From CAYSCW01 sp964449165 (GTDB lineage Bacteria; Acidobacteriota; Aminicenantia; Aminicenantales; Aminicenantaceae), in contig CAYVAT010000001.1 in assembly GCA_964449165.1 (NCBI GenBank), positions 1 through 64,000 of the forward strand: a stretch of 64,000 nucleotides of DNA, given 5' to 3'. The first letter of the stretch is position 1. The number at the start of each line of letters is the position of its first letter. The notes beneath the pieces are model-generated. The model ran no database searches and was not told where the DNA came from. It saw only the letters and a list, made by a program, of their open reading frames with translations. A program made the position numbers and the translations under genes. Shown here one piece after another: positions 33,322 through 41,825 of the stretch.

Positions 33322-34476
33322 ATGGATTTTGATTTAAGCGAAGAACAAAGAATGATCCAGGAAACCATCCACAAGTTCGCCAAGGAAGAGATCGCCCCGG
33401 TCGCTTCAGAGAATGACAAGAAGGGCCATTTTCCTCATGATTTGTTTAAAAAACTGGCAGGTTTAGGTTTTATGGGAACTCCCATTCCTGAAGAGTACGG
33501 CGGGGCAGGCTTTGATTACATCAGTCATGCTATAGTGGCAGAGGAGATGGGCAGAGTGGATTCATCCATACGCGGAACCTATTCTGTCCAGGTCTCCTTG
33601 GTAGAGCTCCCCCTATTTAAATACGGAACAGAGGAACAGAAGAAAAAGTACCTTCCCAAGCTGACCAGCGGAGAATTGATTGGCTGTTATGGTCTGACAG
33701 AGCCTAATTCAGGAAGTGATCCTGCCAGTATGATCTCCACAGCCGAGGATAAAGGAGATCATTTCCTTCTTAATGGACAGAAAACATGGATCACCAATGC
33801 AGGGATCGCGGATTTGGCCATTGTCTACGCCAAGACAAATAAAGAAGCGGGAGCGAGGGGAATCACAGGATTTCTGGTGGAAAGAGAATTTGAGGGATTT
33901 TCCACAAAAGACCTCCATGATAAGCTGGGTCTGCGGGCCTCAAACACAGGCGAAATTTTCCTGGAAAACTGCAAGGTCCCCAAAGAAAATGTTTTGGGCG
34001 AGGTAGATAGAGGTTTTAAGATCGCACTGAGTACGCTGGATTTCGGCCGTTATACAGTGGCCGCAGGTTGTGTGGGGCTGGCCCAAGGCTGCATCGATAT
34101 CTGTAGAGAATATGCCCAGCAGAGAATTCAGTTCGGCAAACCCATTGCCAGCTTTCAGCTTATCCAGCAGCTGATTGCTGACATGGTGGTTGAATGCGAG
34201 GCTGGACGTCTTCTTGTCTACCGCGCAGGAGATTTGAAGAATAAAGGAGTGCGCAACACAAGAGAGACATCTATTGCAAAGTATTACTGCAGTGAGATGG
34301 CCAACCGAGTGGCTTACAGAGCCACTCAGATCCATGGAGGGTATGGGTTTTCAGGGGAATATGATGTGGAGCGCTTCTACCGTGATGCCCGAATCAACAC
34401 TCTTTATGAAGGGACATCTCAAATCCAACAGCTGATAATCGGTGCCTTTGAGCTTGGAATCAAAGCCTTCACCTAA
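33322..34476 (+). CDS. Acyl-CoA dehydrogenase
   Basis: 384 residues, the usual size. GCYGLTEPNSGSDPASM and TWITNAGIADL bind FAD, and the C-terminal LYEGTSQIQQL carries Glu363, the catalytic base at the position used by short/medium-chain and glutaryl-type enzymes. It oxidises acyl-CoA to 2-enoyl-CoA and passes electrons to an electron-transferring flavoprotein; no etf genes are in the window. GGAAAGGAG precedes the ATG. The gene is followed 17 bp later by an enoyl-CoA hydratase. Confidence 0.93.
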   Translation: MDFDLSEEQRMIQETIHKFAKEEIAPVASENDKKGHFPHDLFKKLAGLGFMGTPIPEEYGGAGFDYISHAIVAEEMGRVDSSIRGTYSVQVSLVELPLFKYGTEEQKKKYLPKLTSGELIGCYGLTEPNSGSDPASMISTAEDKGDHFLLNGQKTWITNAGIADLAIVYAKTNKEAGARGITGFLVEREFEGFSTKDLHDKLGLRASNTGEIFLENCKVPKENVLGEVDRGFKIALSTLDFGRYTVAAGCVGLAQGCIDICREYAQQRIQFGKPIASFQLIQQLIADMVVECEAGRLLVYRAGDLKNKGVRNTRETSIAKYYCSEMANRVAYRATQIHGGYGFSGEYDVERFYRDARINTLYEGTSQIQQLIIGAFELGIKAFT

Positions 34477-34493
34477 CAGTGAGGAGTGAAAGA

Positions 34494-35273
34494 ATGTATA
34501 AAACACTCACTTATGAAAAAAAAGAAAACATCGGAATTTTAACCATCAACCGTCCTGAGAAACTGAACGCCATCTCCGATGAACTGACAAAAGAGTTGAA
34601 AAAATTTCTTGAAGGCTTGGAAAATGATGAAGGTGTCAGAGTGCTGATCATCACCGGAGCAGGAGACAAGGCTTTTGTGGCTGGAGCGGATATAGGTGAG
34701 TTGAAGGACAGGGATGCGCGAAGAGGGAGGAGAGTCTCTCGGGAAAGACAGGAGATTTTTTCGCTCATAGAGAATTTGCATATCCCGGTTATCGCCGCTG
34801 TTAACGGATACGCATTAGGAGGAGGGCTGGAGCTGGCTTTGGCTTGTTCAATTCGCCTCGCATCCGAAAATGCTCAGTTTGGTGCACCAGAAGTTAAACT
34901 GGGCATCATCCCAGGAGATGGAGGAACCCAGCGTTTGCCCCGGCTGGTAGGGCCGGGCCGGGCTATGGAGATGATTCTCACCGGAGATTTCATCGATGCT
35001 GAGGAAGCCTATCGGGTTGGCCTGGTGAATAAAGTTTATCCCCAAGACAAGCTGCAGGAGAAGGCGTTTGAGCTTGCCCGCAGAATCGCCTCCAGACCAC
35101 CCTTGGCCGTGAGGTTTGCCAAAGATGCGGTGAATAAAAGCCAGGAGGGGGGAACCACTTCAGGCTATACCCTTGAATCTTATCTGCATGCCCTATCGTG
35201 TACAACTGAGGATAAAAAGGAAGGCGTTTCTGCTTTCCTGGAGAAAAGAAAAGGCAAGTTCAAAGGAAAATAA
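34494..35273 (+). CDS. Enoyl-CoA hydratase (crotonase)
   Basis: About 259 residues. The oxyanion-hole motifs AFVAGADIGEL and GYALGGGLELALAC are present, as are both catalytic glutamates (APEVKLGIIPGDGG and GRAMEMILTGD). It hydrates 2-enoyl-CoA. The ATG at 34494 is preceded by GAGGAGTGA at a good distance; the GTG at 34479 is rejected. With the three genes before it the full beta-oxidation/butanoate set (dehydrogenase, hydratase, hydroxyacyl dehydrogenase, thiolase) is present in one strand-wise run. Confidence 0.93.
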   Translation: MYKTLTYEKKENIGILTINRPEKLNAISDELTKELKKFLEGLENDEGVRVLIITGAGDKAFVAGADIGELKDRDARRGRRVSRERQEIFSLIENLHIPVIAAVNGYALGGGLELALACSIRLASENAQFGAPEVKLGIIPGDGGTQRLPRLVGPGRAMEMILTGDFIDAEEAYRVGLVNKVYPQDKLQEKAFELARRIASRPPLAVRFAKDAVNKSQEGGTTSGYTLESYLHALSCTTEDKKEGVSAFLEKRKGKFKGK

Positions 35274-35313
35274 TAAAAAGAAATAACCCTCATATTTTTC
35301 TTTATCCTTGAAC

Positions 35314-36090
35314 ATGAAAAATAAGCTCTCCTTTAAGAGCAGCCGAGGCCACAGGCTCAGCGGAATTCTCTCAGAGCCCAGCGCTCGCAATAAAGGACGT
35401 ATGACTATTTTATGTCATGGATTTTCCTCAAGCAAGGAGAGCAGGACAAACGTCCGGCTAGAGGAAATTTTAAACAATAGTCATATCTCCACCTTCCGGT
35501 TTGATTTCTTTGGCCATGGGGAAAGTGAGGGCAAGTTTGAGGAGATAACTATCTCTGAAGCGGCTGACAATGTTCTCAGTTCCCTCAAATTTTTGAAGGG
35601 ATTAGGCTATGTCGAAATAGGTCTGGTTGGTTCGAGCTTTGGAGGAATGGCCAGCCTGATAGCTGTTTCCAAGACGAAAGATATTCTTTTCTTAGCCTTG
35701 AAATCTCCTGTTTCCGATCTCATGGGAAGACTGATGGCTGGTTACGATGAAGAAATCATGAAAAGCTGGAAGGATAAAGGAGTTCTATCTGTAATCACTC
35801 CAGATGGAGAGGAACTCGGGTTGAGTTATTCCTTCTTCGAGGACGCAGAGAAAGTCGATGGCTACGCCTGTTGTGAGAAAATCAAGATCCCCACCTTGAT
35901 CGTTCACGGGAGTGAAGATGAAACGGTTCCCCTTTACCAGAGCCAGAGAGCATCTGCTCTCATAGAGAATTCCCGGTTAGAGGTAATTCAGGGCGCTGAT
36001 CACAGGTATACAAATCCAGATGATTTTGAGAAGATGCTGGATTTGATTTCTGGGTTTGTCATCGAGCAATTCCGGAGAGTGGAGAGTTGA
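35314..36090 (+). CDS. Alpha/beta hydrolase (esterase-like)
   Basis: About 258 residues. The catalytic triad can be placed: Ser in GLVGSSFGGM, Asp in VHGSEDETVP, and His in GADHRYTNP; ILCHGFSSSKES forms the oxyanion strand. The fold resembles feruloyl-esterase/acyl-peptidase-like small hydrolases. No signal peptide, so it acts in the cytoplasm. It starts 40 bp after the hydratase and may remove acyl groups from CoA or other esters; the substrate is unknown. The ATG at 35314 is preferred over a TTG at 35308. Confidence 0.85.
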   Translation: MKNKLSFKSSRGHRLSGILSEPSARNKGRMTILCHGFSSSKESRTNVRLEEILNNSHISTFRFDFFGHGESEGKFEEITISEAADNVLSSLKFLKGLGYVEIGLVGSSFGGMASLIAVSKTKDILFLALKSPVSDLMGRLMAGYDEEIMKSWKDKGVLSVITPDGEELGLSYSFFEDAEKVDGYACCEKIKIPTLIVHGSEDETVPLYQSQRASALIENSRLEVIQGADHRYTNPDDFEKMLDLISGFVIEQFRRVES

Positions 36091-36206
36091 GATGATTTGT
36101 TCCCTTATTGGCTTATGGCAAGTATTTGTGCTGTCTATGGAATGCTGCATGCATAGACTTTACGCATGCTCTATGGATAACAATTAATCTCTTTATTTTG
36201 GTAGAG

Positions 36207-36605
36207 TTACCTGTTTCCTTGCTTTTCTAACTCTATAGAACCAGAGGCGCCGTCTTCGATTTCCCAATACCCGCTCATCTTACTCTCTTCAACAGTCAGG
36301 TTCACGTAAACTGTCATATATTCGTATCCGTCGAAAATAGTGAAATAAAAAGTAAGAGTTCCTTCCTTAAATTCAATCTCCTTGCATTCCTCATCCTGGG
36401 CCATACCCAATGAATCAACGATAGTTCCGAAGTATCCTCCATTGTCTTTCTGGAGCGTAAGGGTGACCTCATCCGCTCCTTGCTCGGGAACTTCAGTCGT
36501 TCCTACCCATTTTCCACTCAGATCGACATCTTGAGAGAAAGATGCGGCGCTGAAAAGTGCCAGAAGAAAAACCGTGAAAGTCAAAGCGAAGATAATCTTT
36601 TTCAT
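36207..36605 (-). CDS. Small exported beta-rich protein
   Basis: 132 residues. MKKIIFALTFTVFLLALFSAASFSQ is a clean signal peptide. The mature part is acidic and beta-rich: DLSGKWVGTTEVPEQGADEVTLTLQKDNGGYFGTI looks like the first strands of a lipocalin-like calycin barrel, and MSGYWEIEDGASGSIELEKQ ends it. Similar short secreted proteins are annotated as hypothetical. AGAGGAGAGA precedes the ATG at 36605; the frame is open further upstream but without any signal for translation. Lies downstream of the HMGR-like gene on the same strand. Confidence 0.8.
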   Translation of the reverse strand: MKKIIFALTFTVFLLALFSAASFSQDVDLSGKWVGTTEVPEQGADEVTLTLQKDNGGYFGTIVDSLGMAQDEECKEIEFKEGTLTFYFTIFDGYEYMTVYVNLTVEESKMSGYWEIEDGASGSIELEKQGNR

Positions 36606-36766
36606 TTTGTCTCTCCTCTTTTCTGGGTCTGAATAAGCATTTGATTGAATAGTGAATGCGTATGATAATACGCAAATTCTATGATTTGAGTTCCATTTAT
36701 ATGATATTTTTTTTAAAATATCAAATCTGCTACTAAGAAATATTTCATTCAAAGATTTGAGATGAA

Positions 36767-38110
36767 TCAACTGTAAAGTTTTTCCCAGGATATCTCTAAG
36801 GCCAGGTTGAATTCCCCGGCAAGAACCTGGGAGACTACAGAAGCTGCGAATTCCTTTGCTGTTTTAATTCCCATGATTCTCAATGCTTCACGTCCTGTAG
36901 GAGGGATGAGTCCTTCGCTGGAGGAGATCAATCCCGCTTCAATATTAGGCAGCTCCACTCTATAGATAATATCTCCCTTTTCCTTTCCTGCGTATATGTT
37001 TTGGAATGAGGAGACAAGGCAACTTCGGGGATTAACCTTGGTAGCCCGATAAATCGCAGGAATAATCTCTCCTCCCATACCGGAATAGAAAGGGCATCCC
37101 AATTTTTGCGACCCGATTCGGTCTGTTTCCACAAAGGCAAGAAACTTTTCCGGATTGACCTTGAGAACATCTTGGAATTCTTGGAATGGCACCCGTACTT
37201 GAGCTGAAGCGTATCTACCTCTCTTGTTTCGAGGGCTGGGCTTTAAATCTCCGTCGTATCCTTGGGCGATCACACTGAGTTGGTAATCTATTTGTTCCTT
37301 CTTGAGAAGAGCTTCAATTTCCTTCTTTATGTAGCCTACAGCGAGGCTTGTCACTCCATGGCCTCTTGCGTTAGGAAAATCAGCTGCAATATCGAGATAA
37401 AGATGGAAGCCCAGGAAGCTTTCTGCATGTTCAAATTCTACCGAGTTTATTATGCCACCAAATTCCGCCATCTTCTCCTGCATTCGGGTTTTGGCATCGG
37501 GAATGAAGAGTTGGATCGTCGACATGGCTTTCCTTCGCATCTCTTCGTTCTTGAAAATCAAGCCAAGCGAACGAGCTGCTCTGCCGTACTGTGAAACCTT
37601 GACCTCTGCTCCGCCAAATTTATTGATGATATAACATCCTCTGGTCACACCCATCGGGCCCATTCCTGTTCCATAGACAAGAAGGTTTGTCAACTCTGTC
37701 TTCAATTCGTCTTTGACCTTTAATCGACCTCCGTAAGAATAATAATCTTCTACTCCTCCCACATAGTTGGCGACCAGCGGAGCATATTGTCCTAAAGGCT
37801 CCAGCTCGGTTCCGCATAGCGAACAGGTGAGATCGGTGTCTGAAATATCGAGTTCCCAGGCAAGATGGTCGTTCTTACAGATGTACTTTTCTTTATAAGG
37901 CTGGGAGGAGATGGAGATAAAGACGAATTTTTCACCTGTCTCCGCTTCGATAAATTTCCGTCTGCATGCTGCGGCGATCTTGAAATTATTTGGAGAAGGG
38001 ATTTCATATTCTTTTTGGATTTCCTCTTCCACTTTCCAAGGAGCGAGTTTTCCGCTTTTCAGCTTTGCTACGCACTCTTGGATAATTTTCTCTTCATGTA
38101 TGTTGTGCAT
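36767..38110 (-). CDS. HMG-CoA-reductase-fold protein without catalytic residues, with zinc-ribbon-like insert
   Basis: 447 residues. The order of blocks follows class I HMG-CoA reductase: AAACRRKFIEAETG, then VYGTGMGPMGVTRGCYIINKFGGAEV (class I TEGALVAS.NRGC.AI..SGGA), GYDGDLKPSPRN..RGRYASAQVRVP (GNYCTDKKPAAIN...GRGKSVVCEAVIP), and LPNIEAG ... REALRIMGIKTAKEF ... VLAGEFNLALE (MPSIEIG ... ACLQMLGV ... VMAGELSLMAAL). The four catalytic positions (human Glu559, Lys691, Asp767, His866) read Thr or Met, Leu, Val and Trp by eye, and the NADPH motif DAMGMN reads DFPNARGHG. Cys78, His82, Cys96 and Cys99 suggest a small zinc ribbon. A mevalonate-type reductase activity is unlikely; the role is unknown. 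Confidence 0.75.
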   Translation of the reverse strand: MHNIHEEKIIQECVAKLKSGKLAPWKVEEEIQKEYEIPSPNNFKIAAACRRKFIEAETGEKFVFISISSQPYKEKYICKNDHLAWELDISDTDLTCSLCGTELEPLGQYAPLVANYVGGVEDYYSYGGRLKVKDELKTELTNLLVYGTGMGPMGVTRGCYIINKFGGAEVKVSQYGRAARSLGLIFKNEEMRRKAMSTIQLFIPDAKTRMQEKMAEFGGIINSVEFEHAESFLGFHLYLDIAADFPNARGHGVTSLAVGYIKKEIEALLKKEQIDYQLSVIAQGYDGDLKPSPRNKRGRYASAQVRVPFQEFQDVLKVNPEKFLAFVETDRIGSQKLGCPFYSGMGGEIIPAIYRATKVNPRSCLVSSFQNIYAGKEKGDIIYRVELPNIEAGLISSSEGLIPPTGREALRIMGIKTAKEFAASVVSQVLAGEFNLALEISWEKLYS

Positions 38111-38184
38111 GAGTGTTTTCCTTAGAGTTGCCGCTACTTATAGCACAGAGAAAATCAGGATGTCAAATGACAGGATCCGCGGGT

Positions 38185-38400
38185 AAGCAGTCTTATTTCT
38201 GTGATAGGGGTGAGGGAGGGGGATCGTCAGCACGCTGATTTCCCCAGCGAGGAAATCAGCTCCCGTTCGGACTTCACTCTCCTCTCCTGCGGAGAGGAAC
38301 CATGCCCGTTCAGTCCTCACAGGGGCTTCCTCATCCCCCATCCCTCACCCTTTTCAATTCAGCATATATTTAAATTCATCACGGCCTTAAGGATACTTCC
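38185..38400. repeat. MITE-like repeat element, long form
   Basis: About 215 bp. The left end GCAGTCTTATTTCTGTGATAGGGGTGAGGGA and the right end TCCCTCACCC plus an A/T-rich stretch to GGATACTTCC match, in inverted order, the two ends of the element at 19038-19152. A further internal sequence (38222-38340) with short stem-loops (GAGAGTGAAG/CTTCACTCTC type) is present only here. No transposase is encoded. With the promoter below it accounts for 38111-38579. Confidence 0.7.
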
Positions 38401-38477
38401 GAACCGCGGGTGTCGTTGCCTAACTGGATGAGATGTCTTCACTCATAACGAAGAGGTTTACATCCTTGACCGTTCAT

Positions 38478-38505
38478 TTGACATGATTTTTGATATTGTT
38501 ATAAA
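38478..38505 (+). promoter_or_regulatory. Promoter for the HATPase gene
   Basis: TTGACA (perfect), 16-nt spacer, TATAAA. Predicted start about 38512, giving a leader of about 68 nt. Confidence 0.6.
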
Positions 38506-38579
38506 TTTAGATAAGAAAATTGGGAGGTTCTTCAATCAAGGGAAACAGAAAGGGAAGAAGGAAGCCATACAGAACGGAA

Positions 38580-38996
38580 ATGAAAAAGTTTAAGATTCTG
38601 AGCGACTTAGCAGAACTGGATAAAGCTAGAGTCTTTCTTCGAGATGCCCTTCAGGATTTAAATATTTCTGAGAAGGCTTATTACATCATTGAACTATCCC
38701 TCTTAGAGATATGTGTTAATATCATAAGGTATGCCTACATGAAGAAGAAAGGCGATATCTTCCTCAAGATATGGAATGAAGAGGGAAGGATCTTCTTTGA
38801 AATCAGGGATAATGGAGTCCCTTTTGATCCAACCCAGTCGAAGGCCCCTGACATAGAAGAGATGATCAAGGATGCAAAGACAGGCGGCTTGGGTATTTTT
38901 CTTGTTCGAAAGCTTATGGACGGATTTGACTACAAACGCGAAGACAATCAGAACGTGCTGATCATGTATAAGACCATCAAGAAGACTGAGATTTAG
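38580..38996 (+). CDS. RsbW-like HATPase (anti-sigma / serine kinase)
   Basis: About 138 residues. The N box is ELSLLEICVNIIRYAY, the G1 box DNGVPFDP, and the G2 box GGLGIFLVRKLMD. These are the ATP-binding motifs of the GHKL anti-sigma-factor kinase group (RsbW, BtrW). Such proteins hold a sigma factor or other partner and phosphorylate a STAS antagonist; a STAS gene (44013) and a PP2C phosphatase gene (49455) lie in the same window, so the three may form one partner-switch. The start is taken at ATG 38580; an upstream TTG (38520) would add 20 basic residues. Ends 4 bp from the convergent kinase-like gene. Confidence 0.85.
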   Translation: MKKFKILSDLAELDKARVFLRDALQDLNISEKAYYIIELSLLEICVNIIRYAYMKKKGDIFLKIWNEEGRIFFEIRDNGVPFDPTQSKAPDIEEMIKDAKTGGLGIFLVRKLMDGFDYKREDNQNVLIMYKTIKKTEI

Positions 38997-38999
38997 GAA

Positions 39000-39812
39000 T
39001 CAGTAGAGAACCGTTTTGATCTTTTCGATTTCCTTGAGTATTAAATCTCTTCTGATAAGAACAGCCCCGATTTCCTTTTCTGTCAAATATTCTCCTGTAA
39101 CTTCTTCTAACACCTCATGATTGAGGCTTTTCAGCTTCTCTACAAAAGAACTGGGTAGCTCTTTCATCAGCCTCGGTCCTTCTTTATAGTTTGCGTCATA
39201 GATAAGATCTCTGGTGAATTTTTTGGAGGTGCGGAAAGACCGGGAGTGGTCGATGAGGATTATTCGCCAATCTTTGGTTATGAGGTATTGATTCTGATGA
39301 CGGTCTTCATTAGCGATCAGATTGTCGAAAGCGCGCTGCAAATAGAGAGCTCTATTCCAGTGGAAAATTTTATAAGAGGGGAGCTTTATTTTTTGTTTAT
39401 ATTTTTCCTTAAGGCTGATCCAGTAATCGACCAGTAATTGACAGGATCCACGATCTCCTCGAAATCTTTTTTCTACAGTGGGAGGAACCATGTGTAAGCC
39501 CAAATATTTGTCTAAGCGGTATGCCGCGATTTCCCACTTCCAGTTTTCCAAGAATCCATTCAAAATGCCCTCAGGGTTTTTCCAAATGGCGTGTTTCACC
39601 ACGCCCTCTTTTTCAAGAGTCAGCCTCCAGGGGCTGGTCACGGCTTCCTGTTCTCCCCATGGTTGATCGGAGTCGGTAATTTCCGCTGTCTGGAGGAAAT
39701 CTTCCCATTTTTCTCTCTCTTCTATTTCTTCTGGAGTGAATTGGGCTAACAACTGAAAAAGGAATCCCAAGAAGCTAACAAGAAAAAGAAGAGAAACAAT
39801 TTTTCTTTTCAC
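39000..39812 (-). CDS. Secreted FAM20/PI3K-like atypical kinase, paralogue A
   Basis: 270 residues. Signal peptide 1-23 (ending LLAQ). Kinase-like motifs in order: Lys78 (HAIWKNPEG) as ATP lysine, Glu94 in WEIAAYRLDKYLGLHMVPPT (helix C; this block is very close to the FAM20 pattern E.AA..LD..LG...VPP), catalytic loop IANEDRHQN with Asp170 and Asn174, and the metal-binding Asp188 in ILIDHSRSF. All expected acidic residues are present, so an active extracytoplasmic kinase is plausible. GTG start with AGGAAGG upstream. It lies 60 bp downstream of paralogue B. Target and phosphorylated residue are unknown; HipA-like or lipid kinases are alternatives. Confidence 0.8.
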   Translation of the reverse strand: MKRKIVSLLFLVSFLGFLFQLLAQFTPEEIEEREKWEDFLQTAEITDSDQPWGEQEAVTSPWRLTLEKEGVVKHAIWKNPEGILNGFLENWKWEIAAYRLDKYLGLHMVPPTVEKRFRGDRGSCQLLVDYWISLKEKYKQKIKLPSYKIFHWNRALYLQRAFDNLIANEDRHQNQYLITKDWRIILIDHSRSFRTSKKFTRDLIYDANYKEGPRLMKELPSSFVEKLKSLNHEVLEEVTGEYLTEKEIGAVLIRRDLILKEIEKIKTVLY

Positions 39813-39872
39813 CCTTTACCTTCCTTATTGCTAATAAATTTCGTTCCCATCATATATAAGCAATGTGAATGA

Positions 39873-40718
39873 TCAATACAAAACATTTTCTTCGCCTTTT
39901 TCTCTTATCATTTCATCAATTTCTGCCAATATAAGCTTTTTGCGAGCAAGAATGGCTTGTATTTCTTTATCTTGGAGATAAGGTCCAACAGCATCTTTGA
40001 TGGTATCGAAATCCAATGCCTTTATTTTTTCCACAAATGCACGTGGAAGCTGTCTGAAAGGTTCGTTCCCTTCGATGCCAGCTCTCCCGAACATAAGCTG
40101 TTTGGTGAAATTATCGGAGGAACGAAAGGAACGGGAATGATCGATGAGAATCACTTGCCAGTCCTTGGTGTAAAAAATATTCTGCTGGGTTCTGTCTTCG
40201 TTGGCGATCAGGCTGTCGAAAGCTCTAGTCAGATATTTGGCCTTCTGGACATTATCGAGATCTGATCCAGATGAGGGCATCGGAATTTTTTCCTCCATGA
40301 TATCGAGGAGACTGAATTCAGCCTCAACCCAAAGCTGGAGAGAACCTTGTTTCCCTTCGAATTTTCTTTCCACCGTGGGGGGGACCATATTCAGTTCCAA
40401 AATCTTGTCCAGTTGATAAGCGGCGATCTCATACTGCCAGCCTTCAAGGAAGCCCCCCTGGATGCCCTTAGGGTTTTTCCAGATCCCGCTTGCTTCTGTG
40501 TTTCCTTTTTTCAAGTAGAGCCTTATGGGTTTGGTTACTCCTTCGCCTATCTTTTCGGACTTGATGATTTCTGCTGTCTTGAGAAATTCTTCCAAGTTGG
40601 CTCTTTCTTCCAGTTCTTCTGGGGTAAATTGGGCGATTATGCTGTAGTTTTGGGCAAGGAAGAGGATAAGAGCAGCAATGAAGATTATTTTTCTTATAAT
40701 TTTTCTCTCCCCGTTCAA
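39873..40718 (-). CDS. Secreted FAM20/PI3K-like atypical kinase, paralogue B
   Basis: About 281 residues, clearly homologous to paralogue A: FTPEELEER after the signal, SGIWKNPKG (Lys), YEIAAYQLDKILELNMVPPTVER (Glu), IANEDRTQQN (catalytic loop) and ILIDHSRSFRSS (metal Asp). All key residues are kept. The start is uncertain. An ATG at 40769 lies upstream of the likely transcription start; the TTG at 40718 gives a normal signal peptide but has no ribosome site; an ATT at 40700 sits five bases after GGGGAG and aligns with the start of paralogue A. First gene of a probable B-A transcript. Confidence 0.8.
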   Translation of the reverse strand: MNGERKIIRKIIFIAALILFLAQNYSIIAQFTPEELEERANLEEFLKTAEIIKSEKIGEGVTKPIRLYLKKGNTEASGIWKNPKGIQGGFLEGWQYEIAAYQLDKILELNMVPPTVERKFEGKQGSLQLWVEAEFSLLDIMEEKIPMPSSGSDLDNVQKAKYLTRAFDSLIANEDRTQQNIFYTKDWQVILIDHSRSFRSSDNFTKQLMFGRAGIEGNEPFRQLPRAFVEKIKALDFDTIKDAVGPYLQDKEIQAILARKKLILAEIDEMIREKGEENVLY

Positions 40719-40740
40719 AAACCAGAGTTCTATAAAAATT

Positions 40741-40770
40741 ATTATATTGACACTTGCATTTAAAGGCAAA
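40741..40770 (-). promoter_or_regulatory. Promoter for the kinase-like B-A gene pair
   Basis: Minus strand TTTGCC (40770-40765), 18-nt spacer, TATAAT (40746-40741). The -10 is perfect, the -35 weak. Transcription would begin near 40734, downstream of the ATG at 40769, which argues for a later start codon in the kinase gene. Confidence 0.45.
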
Positions 40771-40921
40771 TAAAAACACCTGGGGAGAGAATATTATCGT
40801 CATTGTGCTTTTTTTTGGTATAAAATAGAACTCCTTGGGTTGATAATAAAATGATGACTGTAGCAATGAATATGATGAGGATCTTAATTCTCTTATGAAT
40901 ATGTAAGAAGGAGTTAAAAGG

Positions 40922-41755
40922 ATGAAAGCGAAAATTTTTTTATTGGGTATCTTGATGTTCATACTTTTCTGCTCCTCGGAAAAATATTCACCAACCATCC
41001 GATTCCCATACCAGTGGTTGGGGCCTACTGGATTTGGAGGAGATATAGATCAACAAGGTATCGTTGAACCTTCTGATATTTGTTTCCACCCTCTCAGGAA
41101 AACTCTCTTTGCGGTCAGTGATGAAGGGGAGATCTTTGAGATAGAGACAGATGGAAGTCCTGTGTCGCGAATAAAAATTCCCGGAGATCTGGAAGGCATT
41201 ACAGTCGATCCTCAATCTGGTTTTCTTTACATAATCATTGAGGGAGAGGATATTCTGCTTGAGTTTGATCCAGAGGAAAAAAAAATTACCCGGCGATTCC
41301 CTGTTAATAGAACATTTGGGAACGACCCGAATTTTCTTCGAAAGCAGGAAGAAGGTTATGATAACGGGATCGAGTCTGTTGCTTTTGTTCCCGATGAGGG
41401 TCATCCTGAAGGCGGAACATTTTATATGGGCAATCAATGGGATCCTTCGTGCATAATTGAGGTTCTAGTTCCTCTCAGGACAAGCGAGTCTGAGCTCGCC
41501 GAAGCAAAAATTATCAGGGTTTTACCGTTTACCATGGATGATCCTTCAGCCATGTACTATGATCAAAAGACAGGCCTGTTGAATATTGTCAGTGACGCGG
41601 ATAATATCCTGGTGGAAATAACCCTTGAGGGAAAGTTAGTTAAGGAATACGCTTTTCCCGGAGATAACCAGGAGGGGATTACCAAGGATAAAAAAAATAA
41701 TCTATATATTGCTCAAGATTCTGGAGGAATCATCAAAGTGAAAGACTTACGATGA
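40922..41755 (+). CDS. Exported SdiA-regulated-type (YjiK-like) beta-propeller lipoprotein
   Basis: 277 residues. A lipoprotein-like signal (MKAKIFLLGILMFILFC) is followed by a propeller of the SdiA-regulated family: PSDICFHPLRKTLFAVSDEGEIFEI, GDLEGITVDPQSGFLYIIIEGEDILLEF, GIESVAFVPDEGHPEGGTFYMGNQ and QEGITKDKKNNLYIAQDSGGI. The repeated LEGIT/GIES/QEGIT blocks are typical. AAGGAG precedes the ATG. It is inserted between kinase-like genes B and C on the opposite strand; it may be a substrate, sensor or scaffold of this exported system. That connection is inference from position. Confidence 0.8.
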   Translation: MKAKIFLLGILMFILFCSSEKYSPTIRFPYQWLGPTGFGGDIDQQGIVEPSDICFHPLRKTLFAVSDEGEIFEIETDGSPVSRIKIPGDLEGITVDPQSGFLYIIIEGEDILLEFDPEEKKITRRFPVNRTFGNDPNFLRKQEEGYDNGIESVAFVPDEGHPEGGTFYMGNQWDPSCIIEVLVPLRTSESELAEAKIIRVLPFTMDDPSAMYYDQKTGLLNIVSDADNILVEITLEGKLVKEYAFPGDNQEGITKDKKNNLYIAQDSGGIIKVKDLR

Positions 41756-41825
41756 GGTTATTCTTGGCTTAATGTTTGAGGAATGCTTCCCTGAGTTTTG
41801 AACATTGAACATCCTCAAGACCAGC

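Noticed and set aside
36606..36770. Upstream extension of the small exported protein gene
   Set aside because: The signal peptide and AGAGGAGAGA ribosome site define the start at 36605; the upstream part is A/T-rich non-coding sequence.
41756..41825. Terminator between the propeller and kinase-like C genes
   Set aside because: The only pairing (TTGAGGA/TCCTCAA) has a loop of about 30 nt and no T-run.
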